This document shows positions 35,773-45,265 of a stretch of DNA of 64,000 nt, piece after piece. Within the stretch, counting starts at the first letter, position 1. Each line of letters opens with the position of its first letter. The DNA lies in NCBI RefSeq assembly GCF_014595995.2, contig NZ_CP063989.1, positions 1,178,001 through 1,242,000 on the forward strand. The letters run 5' to 3'. Both the position numbers and the translations under genes were made by a program. The notes beneath the pieces were generated by a model. The model made no database searches. It had not been told where the DNA came from and was given only the letters and a program-made list of their open reading frames with translations. This stretch comes from Actinomyces respiraculi. Its GTDB lineage: Bacteria > Actinomycetota > Actinomycetes > Actinomycetales > Actinomycetaceae.

Positions 35773-37286
35773 TGACACGCACCCTGTGCGAGCTCGCCGC
35801 CATGGCCGGCGGCACCCTCATCGCACCCCCCGAGGTCCTGGAAGAGGTCGAGGGGCGTGTAGTGACCGCCCTCGTCACCGACTCCCGTCAGGCCGGCCCC
35901 GGCGCCCTGTTCGTCGCCATTGCCGGTGAGCGCACCGACGGCCACGCCCACGTGGCCGGCGTCGTCACCCAGGACGGTGTGGCCGCGCTCGTGTCCGACC
36001 TCGCCGCCGCCCGCCAGGCACTGGCTGAGGCCGGCATCGCCCCCGAGGCCCTGCCCCTCATCCTCGTGGCGGACACGGTTGAGGCCCTGGGCGCCATTGC
36101 CCGCGCCCATCTGGCAGACCTGCGCGAGCGCGCCGCGGCACGCGGCGAGGCCCTCACCGTCGTCGGTATCACCGGCAGCGTCGGCAAGACCACGACGAAG
36201 GACCTCACCCGCCAGCTCCTCGCCGCCCAGGCGCCCACCGTGGCACCGGTGGCCTCCTTCAACAACGAGATCGGCCTGCCGCTGACGGTGCTGGCCGCCG
36301 ATGAGTCCACCCGCTACCTCGTCCTCGAGATGGGCTCCTCGGGCCCCGGGCACATCGACTACCTCACTGCCCTGGCCCCGCTGGACGCCGCCGCCGTCCT
36401 CACGGTTGGCCACGCCCACATGGGTGGCTTCGGCACCGTCGACGGCGTCGCCACAGCCAAGGCCGAGATCATCCGCGGGCTGCTGCCCACCGGCACCGCC
36501 GTGCTCAACCTCGACGACCCGCGCGCCGCCGCCATGGCCGAGCTCGCCCCCGCCGAGGTCCTCACCTTCTCCGCCACCGGCGACGAGGCGGCCGACCTGC
36601 GCGCCACCGACGTCGAGCTCGACGCCCAGGCCCACGCCGTGCTCGACCTGCACCTGCCGGGGCTCACGGCGCCCCGCCGAGTGCGCCTGGCCCTGCCCGG
36701 CGCCCACAACGTCGTCAACGCCCTCGCCGCCGCCGGCCTGGCCCTGGCGGCCGGGGTGGAGGCCGACGCCGTCGCCGAGTCCCTGGGCAGTGCCCGCCTG
36801 GAGAGCCCCCACCGCATGGACGTCCACGAGGCCCACCTCGAGGCCATCGGCGGCGCCCCCGCCATGGACCTGCTCGTCATCGACGATGCCTACAACGCCA
36901 ACATCGACTCCATGACCGCCTCCCTGGCCGCCCTGCCGGCGCTGGCCGGTGAGCGGCGGCGCGTCGTCGTCGTCTCCGAGATGCTCGAGCTGGGCGCCTC
37001 CTGCGAGGCCGATCACGCCCGCACCGGCGAGCTCGCAGCCGAGGCCGGTGCGGCCCTGCTCCTGACCATCGGCCCGGGCGCCGCCCCCGCCGCGGACGCC
37101 GCCCGCTCCCGTGGGATCCAGACGGTCGAGATGCCCGACGCCGACGCCGCCATCGCGCTCATCGGCTCAGCGGACACGCCCCTGCGCGACGGCGACGCCG
37201 TCCTGGTCAAGGGGTCGAACGGCTCAGGCGCCTGGCGTCTGGCCGACTACCTGAGCGCCAGTGCGAAGGAGGCGTCCTCCCGATGA
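35769..37286 (+). CDS. murF: UDP-N-acetylmuramoyl-tripeptide--D-Ala-D-Ala ligase
   Basis: 505 residues. The ATP loop GITGSVGKTTTKDL, FNNEIGLPLTVL, and the C-terminal DDAYNANIDSM are MurF hallmarks. It adds D-Ala-D-Ala to complete the pentapeptide precursor. The start is set at the first ATG of the ATGATGA overlap with murE (35769); the second ATG (35772) is equally possible. It overlaps mraY by 4 bp. Confidence 0.95.
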   Translation: MMTRTLCELAAMAGGTLIAPPEVLEEVEGRVVTALVTDSRQAGPGALFVAIAGERTDGHAHVAGVVTQDGVAALVSDLAAARQALAEAGIAPEALPLILVADTVEALGAIARAHLADLRERAAARGEALTVVGITGSVGKTTTKDLTRQLLAAQAPTVAPVASFNNEIGLPLTVLAADESTRYLVLEMGSSGPGHIDYLTALAPLDAAAVLTVGHAHMGGFGTVDGVATAKAEIIRGLLPTGTAVLNLDDPRAAAMAELAPAEVLTFSATGDEAADLRATDVELDAQAHAVLDLHLPGLTAPRRVRLALPGAHNVVNALAAAGLALAAGVEADAVAESLGSARLESPHRMDVHEAHLEAIGGAPAMDLLVIDDAYNANIDSMTASLAALPALAGERRRVVVVSEMLELGASCEADHARTGELAAEAGAALLLTIGPGAAPAADAARSRGIQTVEMPDADAAIALIGSADTPLRDGDAVLVKGSNGSGAWRLADYLSASAKEASSR

Positions 37287-38371
37287 CCGCGATCCTCGTG
37301 TCGGCCCTTGTCGGCCTTGTCGGCACTTTGCTGGGCACACCCCTGCTCATCCGCTTCCTTCAGCAGCGTCAGTACGGCCAGTTCATCCGCCAGGACGGAC
37401 CCGAGGGGCACATCACCAAGCGCGGCACGCCCACCATGGGCGGCCTCATCATCATCATCTCCACCGTGCTCGGCTACGCGGTCGCCAACCTCATCGAGAC
37501 ACGCGTACCCCGGGCCTCGGGCGTGCTCCTGCTCTTCCTCATCGTCGGACTGGGTCTCATCGGCTTCATGGACGACTTCGCCAAGATCGCCCGACAGCGC
37601 TCCCTCGGTCTCAAGGCCTGGCAGAAGGTTGTCGGGCAGGCCGTCATCGGCATCGTTTTTGCCGTGGCCGGGCTGAGCTTCGCCGACCGCAACGGACTCA
37701 CCCCCGCCTCGACCGCCATCTCCTTCGCCCGCGACTCCAACCTCGACCTGGCCGCCGGCGGGATGGTCCTCGGGGTCATCCTCTTCGTCATCTGGGCGAA
37801 CTTCCTCATCACCGCCTGGTCCAACGCGGTCAACCTCGCCGACGGCCTCGACGGCCTCGCGGCCGGCAGCTCCGCCATGGTCTTCGCCGCTTACACGCTC
37901 ATCGGCGTGTGGCAGTCCAACCAGTCCTGCCTGCACGCCCACCCCGACGTCGTGGCCACCATGTGCTATGAGACCCGCGACCCGCGCGATCTGGCGATGA
38001 TCGCCGCCGGCCTCATGGGCGCCTGCTTCGGCTTCCTGTGGTGGAACGCCTCCCCGGCGAAGATCTTCATGGGCGACACCGGCTCCCTCGCGCTGGGCGG
38101 GGCCTTCGCCGGACTGTCGATCCTCACCCGCACCGAGTTCCTGGCCGTCGTCATCGGCGGTCTCTTCCTCGCCGAGGTCCTGTCCGATGTCATCCAGGTG
38201 CTCTCCTTCAAGACCACCGGCAAACGGGTCTTCCGCATGGCGCCCTTCCACCACCACTTCGAGCTCGGCGGCTGGAGTGAGGTCAACGTCGTCATCCGCT
38301 TCTGGATCATCTGCGGGGTGTGCGTCGTGGCAGGCCTGGGCCTGTTCTACGCCGAGTACCTCGTGTCCTGA
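37283..38371 (+). CDS. mraY: phospho-N-acetylmuramoyl-pentapeptide transferase
   Basis: 362 residues, about ten membrane helices. Catalytic motifs GFMDDFAK (about 94), NAVNLADGLDGLA and FMGDTGSLALGG are all present, as is the HHHFE motif near the C-terminus. It transfers phospho-MurNAc-pentapeptide to undecaprenyl phosphate to make lipid I. Confidence 0.97.
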   Translation: MTAILVSALVGLVGTLLGTPLLIRFLQQRQYGQFIRQDGPEGHITKRGTPTMGGLIIIISTVLGYAVANLIETRVPRASGVLLLFLIVGLGLIGFMDDFAKIARQRSLGLKAWQKVVGQAVIGIVFAVAGLSFADRNGLTPASTAISFARDSNLDLAAGGMVLGVILFVIWANFLITAWSNAVNLADGLDGLAAGSSAMVFAAYTLIGVWQSNQSCLHAHPDVVATMCYETRDPRDLAMIAAGLMGACFGFLWWNASPAKIFMGDTGSLALGGAFAGLSILTRTEFLAVVIGGLFLAEVLSDVIQVLSFKTTGKRVFRMAPFHHHFELGGWSEVNVVIRFWIICGVCVVAGLGLFYAEYLVS

Positions 38372-38410
38372 GCACGAGTGCGACCTACCACCGATCGTGA
38401 GCGAGGACAC

Positions 38411-39907
38411 GTGAGCAGCACCAACCTCATCCGCGACCTCAGGGACGCGCGGGTCGGCATCGTCGGGCTCGGGCGCACGGGCCTGGCCGTCATCGACGTC
38501 CTGGCCACCTACGGCGCCCGCGTGAGCGCCTTCGACGCGCGCGAGGAGGCCCTGGAGGCGCTCGACGTGCGCCGCAGCGGACCGGTCGTTGAGGCCAGGG
38601 CCGGCAACGACGAGCAGGTCGCCCGGGCCGTCACCGAGGCGGACCTCCGCCTGCTCATCGTCTCCCCGGGCGTGGCCGCCACCGGCCCCGTCATGGCGGC
38701 CGCGGCCGCCGTCGGCATCGAGACCTGGAGCGAGATCGAACTCGCCTGGCGCCTGCAGCAGGCCACCCGGCCGCAGGCGCCCTGGATCACCGTCACCGGC
38801 ACCGACGGCAAGACCACCACCGTCGGCATGCTCTCCTCGATGCTGGGCGCCGCAGGCCTTGAGGCCCCGGCGGTGGGCAACATCGGCCTCCCGGCCATCA
38901 GCGTGGTGGCCGAGGGCCGCAGCGACGTCCTGGCCGTCGAGCTGTCCAGCTTCCAGCTGCACACGACCCGCACACTCAGCCCTCTGGCCGCCTCCTGCCT
39001 CAACGTTGCCGCCGACCACCTCGACTGGCACGGCGGCCAGGACGCCTACACCGCGGACAAGGCCCGCGTCTACGCCCGCGCCCGCCGCGCCGCCGTCTAC
39101 AACCTCGCCGACGCCGCCACCCTGGCGATGGTCGAGCAGGCCGACGTCGTCGAGGGCTGCCGGGCCATCGGCTTCGGCCTGGCGGTCCCGGGCCTGGGCC
39201 AGCTCGGTCTTGTCGAGGACGTCCTCATCGACCGCGGCTGGCACGACGACCGCCGCAGCCACGGGCTCGAGCTCGCCACCCTGACCGACCTCGCCCACCT
39301 GGCCCCGGGCGGTGACGTCGGCCGACTGCCCGCCCACGTCGTGGCCGACGCCCTGGCGGCCGCGGCCCTGGCCATGAGCCACGACGCCGTCCAGGCCGAC
39401 CCGGAGGCGGTCGCCCGAGGGCTGCGCGCCTACACCCCGGGGGCCCACCGTCTCGTCACCGTCGCCCAGGCCGACGGCGTGACCTGGGTGGATGACTCCA
39501 AGGCCACGAACACCCACTCCGCCCGGGCTGCGCTCACCGGGCTGCCCGAGGGCAGTGCCGTGTGGCTCGTCGGCGGGGACACCAAGGGCGCCGACCTGCA
39601 CGAGCTGGTCACGCGGGTCCGTTCTCGCCTGCGTGCCGCGGTCGTGCTGGGGCGCGAGCAGGAGGCCGTCGTCGCCGCCCTGCGGGACGGGGCCCCCGAC
39701 CTGCCCCTGGTCCAGGTGCCCGACGGCGAGGGTGCGGCCGTCATGGACGCCGCCGTGCGCGCCGCCGCGAGTCTGGCCCACCCCGGCGACACGGTCATCC
39801 TCGCCCCCGCCGCCGCCTCCTGGGACCAGTTCCGCTCCTACGCCGAGCGCGGTGACCTCTTCGCCGCGGCCGCTCAGCGCCTGGCTGACGAGGGGACACG
39901 GCAGTGA
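38411..39907 (+). CDS. murD: UDP-N-acetylmuramoylalanine--D-glutamate ligase
   Basis: 498 residues. GIVGLGRTGLAV in the N-terminal Rossmann domain, ATP loop TGTDGKTTTVGML, NVAADHLDWHGG and VDDSKATNTHS fit MurD, which adds D-Glu to UDP-MurNAc-L-Ala. GTG at 38411 follows GAGGA and matches the family start; an upstream ATG at 38378 adds an uncharacteristic leader and is rejected. It overlaps ftsW by 4 bp. Confidence 0.95.
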   Translation: MSSTNLIRDLRDARVGIVGLGRTGLAVIDVLATYGARVSAFDAREEALEALDVRRSGPVVEARAGNDEQVARAVTEADLRLLIVSPGVAATGPVMAAAAAVGIETWSEIELAWRLQQATRPQAPWITVTGTDGKTTTVGMLSSMLGAAGLEAPAVGNIGLPAISVVAEGRSDVLAVELSSFQLHTTRTLSPLAASCLNVAADHLDWHGGQDAYTADKARVYARARRAAVYNLADAATLAMVEQADVVEGCRAIGFGLAVPGLGQLGLVEDVLIDRGWHDDRRSHGLELATLTDLAHLAPGGDVGRLPAHVVADALAAAALAMSHDAVQADPEAVARGLRAYTPGAHRLVTVAQADGVTWVDDSKATNTHSARAALTGLPEGSAVWLVGGDTKGADLHELVTRVRSRLRAAVVLGREQEAVVAALRDGAPDLPLVQVPDGEGAAVMDAAVRAAASLAHPGDTVILAPAAASWDQFRSYAERGDLFAAAAQRLADEGTRQ

Positions 39908-41265
39908 GTGCGTCTCCCGCCCGGAACACGGCCCGGAACTCAGCCCGGATGGCCGCTGGCAGGCCTCGCGTCTCCGAGGGGCCACTCACCTGGCTGCGTC
40001 GGCGCCTGAACGCCTCCGATGGGCCCCTCGAGGGCGAGAGGACGACGCTGTCCTACTACGCGCTGCTTATCACCACGCTCTCCCTGCTCACCCTCGGACT
40101 CATCATGGTCTTCTCCGTGCAGTCGGTGACCGTGGCGGCCGATGCCGCCGCGCAGGCCGCGGCCTCCGGGGCCGACGCCGCCGTGCAGGAGGGGAGCCCC
40201 TTCATCTTCTTCTGGCGCTACCTCGCCATCGCGGTGGCCGCACTGGTGGCCATGACCCTGGTCTCGAAGACCCCGATCCGCTGGATCAAGCGCCTGTCCA
40301 TCGCAATGCTGGGGCTTGCCGCGATCGCCCAGATCTTCGTCTTCGTGCCCGCCACCCGCTACTGCGCCGGAGGCAACTGCAACTGGGTGAGGATCCCCAT
40401 CATCGGCACCTTCCAGCCCTCCGAGCTCGTCAAGCTCGGGGTCTCCCTCTACATCGGGTGGGTCGCCGCCGCCAAACCCCACTGGCTTAAGGGGGTGCGC
40501 TCTGTCGCGCTGCGCGTGCTGCTGCCCGTGGGCATCGCCGTTGGGCTCGTCCTGGGAGGCGGAGACCTCGGCACCGTCGTCATTCTCGTGTTCGTCACCG
40601 CCGCCTGCCTGTGGCTCGCCGGGCTTGGGTGGGGATGGTTCGTCAGCCTCGGCACTGTGGGTGCCCTCGGCTTCAGCGTGGGCACGATGCTCTCTGCCAA
40701 CCGGCGCGCCCGTATCCACGCCTGGCTCAACCCCGACGGCGCGGACCCCCTCGACATCGGCTACCAGCCGACCCATGGCCGCTACGCCCTGGGCACCGGG
40801 GGCCTGACCGGCGTGGGGCCGGGCTCCTCGCGCCAGAAGTGGGGGTACCTCACTCAGGCGGACTCCGACTACATCTTCGCGGTGCTCGGCGAGGAGTTCG
40901 GGTTCGCCGGCACCCTGCTGACGATCACCCTGTACCTCATCGTCGGCTGGTGCTGCCTGCGGCTCATGCGCCGCTCGAATGACCTCTACGTCAAGGTCGT
41001 CACCGGCGGCATCATGATGTGGATCGTCGGCCAGGCCCTGGTCAATATGAGCGTCGTCGTCGGCCTGCTGCCCGTCCTTGGCGTGCCGCTGCCCCTCATC
41101 AGCGCCGGCGGCTCCTCCCTCGTCCTCGTCATGGTCGCCGTCGGCGTGCTGCTCGCCTTCGCCCGCCACGAGCCGGGGGCCGAGGAGGCCTTCGCCGCCA
41201 GGGCGGGCGCGGTGCGCCGTACTCTTGCGGTCATCGCACCGCGTAGGAGGAACCGTGCCTCATGA
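39904..41265 (+). CDS. ftsW: lipid II glycosyltransferase FtsW (SEDS family)
   Basis: 453 residues, about ten membrane helices. SEDS signatures: the catalytic-loop region TFQPSELVKLG, GGDLGTVVIL, the large extracellular loop, and PLISAGGSSLV. FtsW polymerises septal glycan with FtsI. GTG start overlaps murD by 4 bp. A charged cytoplasmic tail of ~45 residues starts near residue 410. Confidence 0.95.
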   Translation: MSASPARNTARNSARMAAGRPRVSEGPLTWLRRRLNASDGPLEGERTTLSYYALLITTLSLLTLGLIMVFSVQSVTVAADAAAQAAASGADAAVQEGSPFIFFWRYLAIAVAALVAMTLVSKTPIRWIKRLSIAMLGLAAIAQIFVFVPATRYCAGGNCNWVRIPIIGTFQPSELVKLGVSLYIGWVAAAKPHWLKGVRSVALRVLLPVGIAVGLVLGGGDLGTVVILVFVTAACLWLAGLGWGWFVSLGTVGALGFSVGTMLSANRRARIHAWLNPDGADPLDIGYQPTHGRYALGTGGLTGVGPGSSRQKWGYLTQADSDYIFAVLGEEFGFAGTLLTITLYLIVGWCCLRLMRRSNDLYVKVVTGGIMMWIVGQALVNMSVVVGLLPVLGVPLPLISAGGSSLVLVMVAVGVLLAFARHEPGAEEAFAARAGAVRRTLAVIAPRRRNRAS

Positions 41266-42481
41266 CACCACCGCCGGCCCGGCGTCTGCGGCCGACGCAC
41301 CCGCCCCGCTGCGGGTCCTGCTCGCCGGAGGTGGCACGGCCGGCCACGTCAACCCGCTGCTCGCCACCGCCGCAGCCCTGCGTGACCCCGCCACCGGAGG
41401 CGATGCGCGCACCGAGATCCTCGTGCTGGGCACCGACCAGGGCCTGGAGGCGCGCCTCGTGCCCGAGGCCGGCTACGAGCTCGCCCGCGTGCCCCGTGTC
41501 CCCATGCCGCGCCGCCCCGGTGCCGACATGCTGCGCCTGCCCGGGCGGATGACGACCGCCGTGCGCGCCGCCTTGGCCGCCATCGAGCAGGTGGGGGCGG
41601 ACGTCGTCGTCGGCTTTGGCGGCTACGTGTCCACCCCCGCCTACCTGGCGGCCCGACGCGCCGGGATCCCCGTCGTCATCCACGAGCAGAACGCCCGCCC
41701 CGGCCTGGCCAACCGGCTCGGGGCCCGCTGGGCGCAGGCCGTCGCCCGCACCTTCGCCTCCACCCCGCTGGCCGCCTCACCGCGCCGCGGCGGACGCACG
41801 GTGACCACGGGACTGCCCCTGCGCCCGGCCATCGCCGGGCTCGTTGAGCGCCGCACCACCGAGGAGGGCGCGCGCGCCGCCCGGGCCGAGGGCGCCGCCG
41901 TCCTCGGGCTGGACCCCGGCAGGCCCACGCTGCTCGTCACCGGCGGCTCGCTCGGCGCCCTGCACCTCAATGAGGTCATGGCCCAGGCGATGGGCGGGCT
42001 GCCCGGCGATGTCCAGGTCCTGCACCTGACCGGCCGGGACAAGGACGCGCCCGTGCGCGCCGCCCTTGAGAAGGCTGTTGCCTCAGGGCGGGCGGCCGCA
42101 GACCTCGCCGAGCGCTACCACGTGATGGACTACCTCAACGCCATGGAGCAGGCCTACGCCTGCGCCGACGGCGTCATCTGCCGCTCCGGCGCCGGCACGG
42201 TCGCCGAGCTCACGGCCCTGGGCCTGCCCGCCCTGTACGTGCCCCTGCCCGTGGGCAACGGCGAGCAGCGCCTCAACGCCGCCGACTGCGTGGCCGCCGG
42301 GGGAGGGCTCCTCGTTGCCGACGCCGACCTGACGGACAACGACGTCACCGGCTTCACGACGCTGCTGACCGACCCGGCCCGACGCGCCGATATGTCCGCG
42401 GCCGCCGCCTCCACCGGAGTGCGCGACGGCGCCGCGCGCCTGGCCGACCTCATCCGTACCATCGCCGCCCGCCGCGGCTGA
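41255..42481 (+). CDS. murG: UDP-GlcNAc transferase MurG (lipid II synthesis)
   Basis: 408 residues. GGGTAGHVNPLLA (donor loop), GFGGYVSTPAYLAA, HEQNARPGLANR and the second Gly-rich GGSLGALHLNEV identify MurG, which adds GlcNAc to lipid I at the inner membrane face. GTG at 41255 has a GTAGGAGG site and overlaps the ftsW end by 11 bp. Confidence 0.95.
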   Translation: MPHDTTAGPASAADAPAPLRVLLAGGGTAGHVNPLLATAAALRDPATGGDARTEILVLGTDQGLEARLVPEAGYELARVPRVPMPRRPGADMLRLPGRMTTAVRAALAAIEQVGADVVVGFGGYVSTPAYLAARRAGIPVVIHEQNARPGLANRLGARWAQAVARTFASTPLAASPRRGGRTVTTGLPLRPAIAGLVERRTTEEGARAARAEGAAVLGLDPGRPTLLVTGGSLGALHLNEVMAQAMGGLPGDVQVLHLTGRDKDAPVRAALEKAVASGRAAADLAERYHVMDYLNAMEQAYACADGVICRSGAGTVAELTALGLPALYVPLPVGNGEQRLNAADCVAAGGGLLVADADLTDNDVTGFTTLLTDPARRADMSAAAASTGVRDGAARLADLIRTIAARRG

Positions 42482-42493
42482 AGGAGACCGAGC

Positions 42494-43972
42494 ATGACCG
42501 CAGCCCACGTGGAGGACCGGCCTCTGGCCGGCCGCGCCTTCCACCTCATCGGGGTGGGCGGCGCCGGCATGAGCGTGGTCGCCGAGCTCCTGGCCGAGCA
42601 GGGCGCCCGCGTGACGGGCTCGGACGCCAACGGCGGGACGGCCTTCGAGCGGCTGGCGGACATGGGCCTGGGAGTCGTCCTTGGCCACGCAGCCGCGAAC
42701 GTGCCCGAGGACGCCGTCGTTGTCGTCTCGACCGCCATCAAGGACTCGAACCCGGAGCTGGCCACCGCTCGTGAGCGGGGCCAGGAGGTGCTGCACCGCT
42801 CCCAGGCCCTCGCCCTGGCTGCCATCGGCCGCCGATTCGTCGCGGTCGCCGGTGCTCACGGCAAGACGACGACCTCCGGGATGCTCGCCGAGGCCCTGAC
42901 CCAGACGGGCGAGGACCCGTCCTTCGCGGTCGGGGGAGTGGTGAGTGCGCTCGGCAGCGGCGCGCACGTGGGCACCGGCGAGGCCTTCGTCGCAGAGGCC
43001 GACGAGTCCGACGCCTCCTTCCTCAGCTACACGCCCGCAATCGAGGTTGTCACCAACGTCGAGCCGGACCACCTCGACCGGTACGGCACCACCGAGGCCT
43101 TCGAGCAGGCCTTCGTGGACTTCGCCCACCGTCTCGTGCCCGGCGGGCTGCTCATCGCCTGCTCGGATGACCTCGGAGCCCTGCGCCTGGCCATGAGCAC
43201 CGCGCTCCAAGGTCTGCGCGTGGTCACCTTCGGTGCCGGCGCGCCCTCCAGCCTGCCCGGCGGGGAGCTTGTGGGCGAGGGACACATCCAGCTCTCCATC
43301 CTCGGGCGCACCGGAGGCTCGACCCGCTCGCGCCTGACCCGTTGGGTCGCCGGGGCTGATGGCTCGGCCGTGGCCGACGTGAGCGCCGAGGTGCGCCTCG
43401 CCGTTCCGGGCGACCACGTGGCCCTCGATGCGGCGGGTGCCTGGGCGGCAGGCCTCGAGCTCGGCGTCGACGCCGAGGCCATGGCCGCCGGGCTGGGCAT
43501 CTTCAGGGGCACAGGACGGCGCTTCGAGGACCGTGGCGAGGTCGCCGGGGTCCGGGTGGTGGACGACTACGCCCACCACCCGACAGAGATCACCGCGCTG
43601 CTCACCGCGGCGCGCGCCGTGGCCCAGGAGCGTGGCGGGCGGGTGCTCGTGCTCTTCCAGCCCCACCTGTTCTCCCGCACCCTCACCTTCGCCGACCGCT
43701 TTGGCGAAGCTCTGGGCCTGGCGGACGACGTGGTCGTCACGGCGGTGTACCCGGCGCGCGAGACCCAGGAGCAGTACCCGCACGTGTCCGGGCAGACCGT
43801 CTCCTCGCGTGTGCCCGGCGGGGCCCGCTACGTGGCGGACCGCGTCGAGGCCGCCCGGACGCTGGCCGACGGGGCCCGCAGCGGTGACCTCGTGCTCACT
43901 GTCGGCGCGGGCGACATCACGCAGATGGCGGATGTCGTCCTGGCGCACCTGGCGGACAGGAGCAGGTCATGA
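42494..43972 (+). CDS. murC: UDP-N-acetylmuramate--L-alanine ligase
   Basis: 492 residues. GVGGAGMSVVAELL N-terminal loop, ATP loop AGAHGKTTTSGML, EADESDASF and DDYAHHPTEI are typical. It attaches L-Ala to UDP-MurNAc, the first step of peptide assembly. In this cluster it follows murG, as in most actinobacteria, and overlaps ftsQ by 4 bp. Confidence 0.95.
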   Translation: MTAAHVEDRPLAGRAFHLIGVGGAGMSVVAELLAEQGARVTGSDANGGTAFERLADMGLGVVLGHAAANVPEDAVVVVSTAIKDSNPELATARERGQEVLHRSQALALAAIGRRFVAVAGAHGKTTTSGMLAEALTQTGEDPSFAVGGVVSALGSGAHVGTGEAFVAEADESDASFLSYTPAIEVVTNVEPDHLDRYGTTEAFEQAFVDFAHRLVPGGLLIACSDDLGALRLAMSTALQGLRVVTFGAGAPSSLPGGELVGEGHIQLSILGRTGGSTRSRLTRWVAGADGSAVADVSAEVRLAVPGDHVALDAAGAWAAGLELGVDAEAMAAGLGIFRGTGRRFEDRGEVAGVRVVDDYAHHPTEITALLTAARAVAQERGGRVLVLFQPHLFSRTLTFADRFGEALGLADDVVVTAVYPARETQEQYPHVSGQTVSSRVPGGARYVADRVEAARTLADGARSGDLVLTVGAGDITQMADVVLAHLADRSRS

Positions 43973-45039
43973 GGAGGCCGGGGGTGCCGCGACCGGAGCT
44001 GCCGGTCAGTACCGACAAGGCAGGAGGCTTTGACGAGCCATTCGGGCACGCTGAGCCCTCCGGGTCCGACGCCGTCGCCGTGCCTGAGGAGACCCACGTG
44101 GGATCCGGCAGCCACCGCGTGTGCACGGGGACGCGCCTGCGGGACTCCATCCGCAGCCGCCCGGGTGCCGGGACCCGTCGGGGGGCCGATGCGCCGGAGG
44201 GTCACCGGAGCGGTGCGCCGGGCAGGGCCCTGAGCCTCTTTGGACGTCGACGCCGTGAGCTGGTGCAGGACTCGGCGGGCGATGCGCGCAGGGGCCGGGA
44301 CCGTGTGGTGTCCACGGGCCTGGAGGAGCGGCGTCGTGAGCGTGAGCATGCCAAGCGTCGGCTGAGGCTGCACCGGCTGGGCAGGGTGCTGGCCGTGCTG
44401 GTGACGGCCGCGGCCCTCGTGTGGGGGATCGGCTTCTCCCCGCTGCTGGCACTGCGCAGCGAGGAGGTGCGGATCACCGGCTCGGATGGGACGGTGGAGG
44501 TCTCCCAGGTGCGTGAGGCGCTCGCCGGGTACGACGGCACCTCACTTGTGCGCCTGGACCTGTCCGGCATGGGCCAGCAGGTGGCGCAGGAGCTCGTGCG
44601 GGTGCGCTCGGCCCGGGTGACGCGCTCATGGCCGCACGGTGTGGAGGTCGCGCTGACGATGCGTGTGCCGGTGGCGGCACGTCAGACGGAGGCCGGTTAC
44701 GAGGTGCTCGACGGCGAGGCCGTTGTCCTCGAGGTCGTCGACGCCGTTCCCTCGGGCACCGCCCTCATCACTCAGGAGGGGGATGAGCCCCTGGGTGAGG
44801 ACCAGGTGACGGCGGTGGCGCTCGTCGTCGGCAGCCTGGACGCCACGACACGGGCGCAGGTGACCGGCGCCTCGGCCTCCGCCACGGGGCAGGTGACGCT
44901 CGTGCTCGCCAACGGGGCGACGGTGTTCTGGGGCGACACCTCCCAGTCGACGCTCAAGGCGGAGGTGCTGCTCTCACTGCTCACGCGTGAGGCACGCACC
45001 TATGACGTCTCGAGCCCGCACAGCCCGACGACGGCCTGA
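43969..45039 (+). CDS. ftsQ: cell division protein FtsQ
   Basis: 356 residues. A long disordered basic cytoplasmic region (about 1-140, richer in Gly/Arg/Pro than usual), one membrane helix (about 143-160), then a POTRA domain (EEVRITGSDGTVEVSQVREA) and the FtsQ beta domain. It acts as a divisome scaffold with FtsL. Sequence conservation is weak; position and topology support the call. Confidence 0.88.
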   Translation: MRRPGVPRPELPVSTDKAGGFDEPFGHAEPSGSDAVAVPEETHVGSGSHRVCTGTRLRDSIRSRPGAGTRRGADAPEGHRSGAPGRALSLFGRRRRELVQDSAGDARRGRDRVVSTGLEERRREREHAKRRLRLHRLGRVLAVLVTAAALVWGIGFSPLLALRSEEVRITGSDGTVEVSQVREALAGYDGTSLVRLDLSGMGQQVAQELVRVRSARVTRSWPHGVEVALTMRVPVAARQTEAGYEVLDGEAVVLEVVDAVPSGTALITQEGDEPLGEDQVTAVALVVGSLDATTRAQVTGASASATGQVTLVLANGATVFWGDTSQSTLKAEVLLSLLTREARTYDVSSPHSPTTA

Positions 45040-45199
45040 GGGCCACCCGCGGGACGCCTGAGGGATCGGGTTGCGAGGGGACGGCGACAGGAGGGCGACG
45101 CAAAGGTCAGGCGGGACTCGCGAACACGCCGAGGCAAATCCGCGGGCAGGGCGCCGGTGCCCCCTAGCGTTGGTCCCGTCATCGGAAGAATGACATAAG

Positions 45200-45220
45200 T
45201 ATAAACCTTCACCTGAGGTT
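45200..45220 (+). promoter_or_regulatory. putative ftsZ promoter and AACCT-AGGTT inverted repeat
   Basis: In an AT-rich island between ftsQ and ftsZ, a TATAAA -10-like box (45200-45205) is followed by the inverted repeat AACCT...AGGTT (45204-45220, 7-nt spacer). A separate ftsZ promoter in this gap is normal in actinobacteria. No -35 at good distance can be assigned. Confidence 0.45.
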
Positions 45221-45265
45221 GAGGGTTGAGGGGAGCCCACCGGGCTCGCGGACGCGGAGGCAGCA

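Noticed and set aside
37247..39985. 912-residue reverse open frame opposite mraY and murD
   Set aside because: Antisense shadow of two well-supported genes.
45040..45265. ftsA gene between ftsQ and ftsZ
   Set aside because: The gap is only 226 bp; ftsA is normally absent in actinobacteria.
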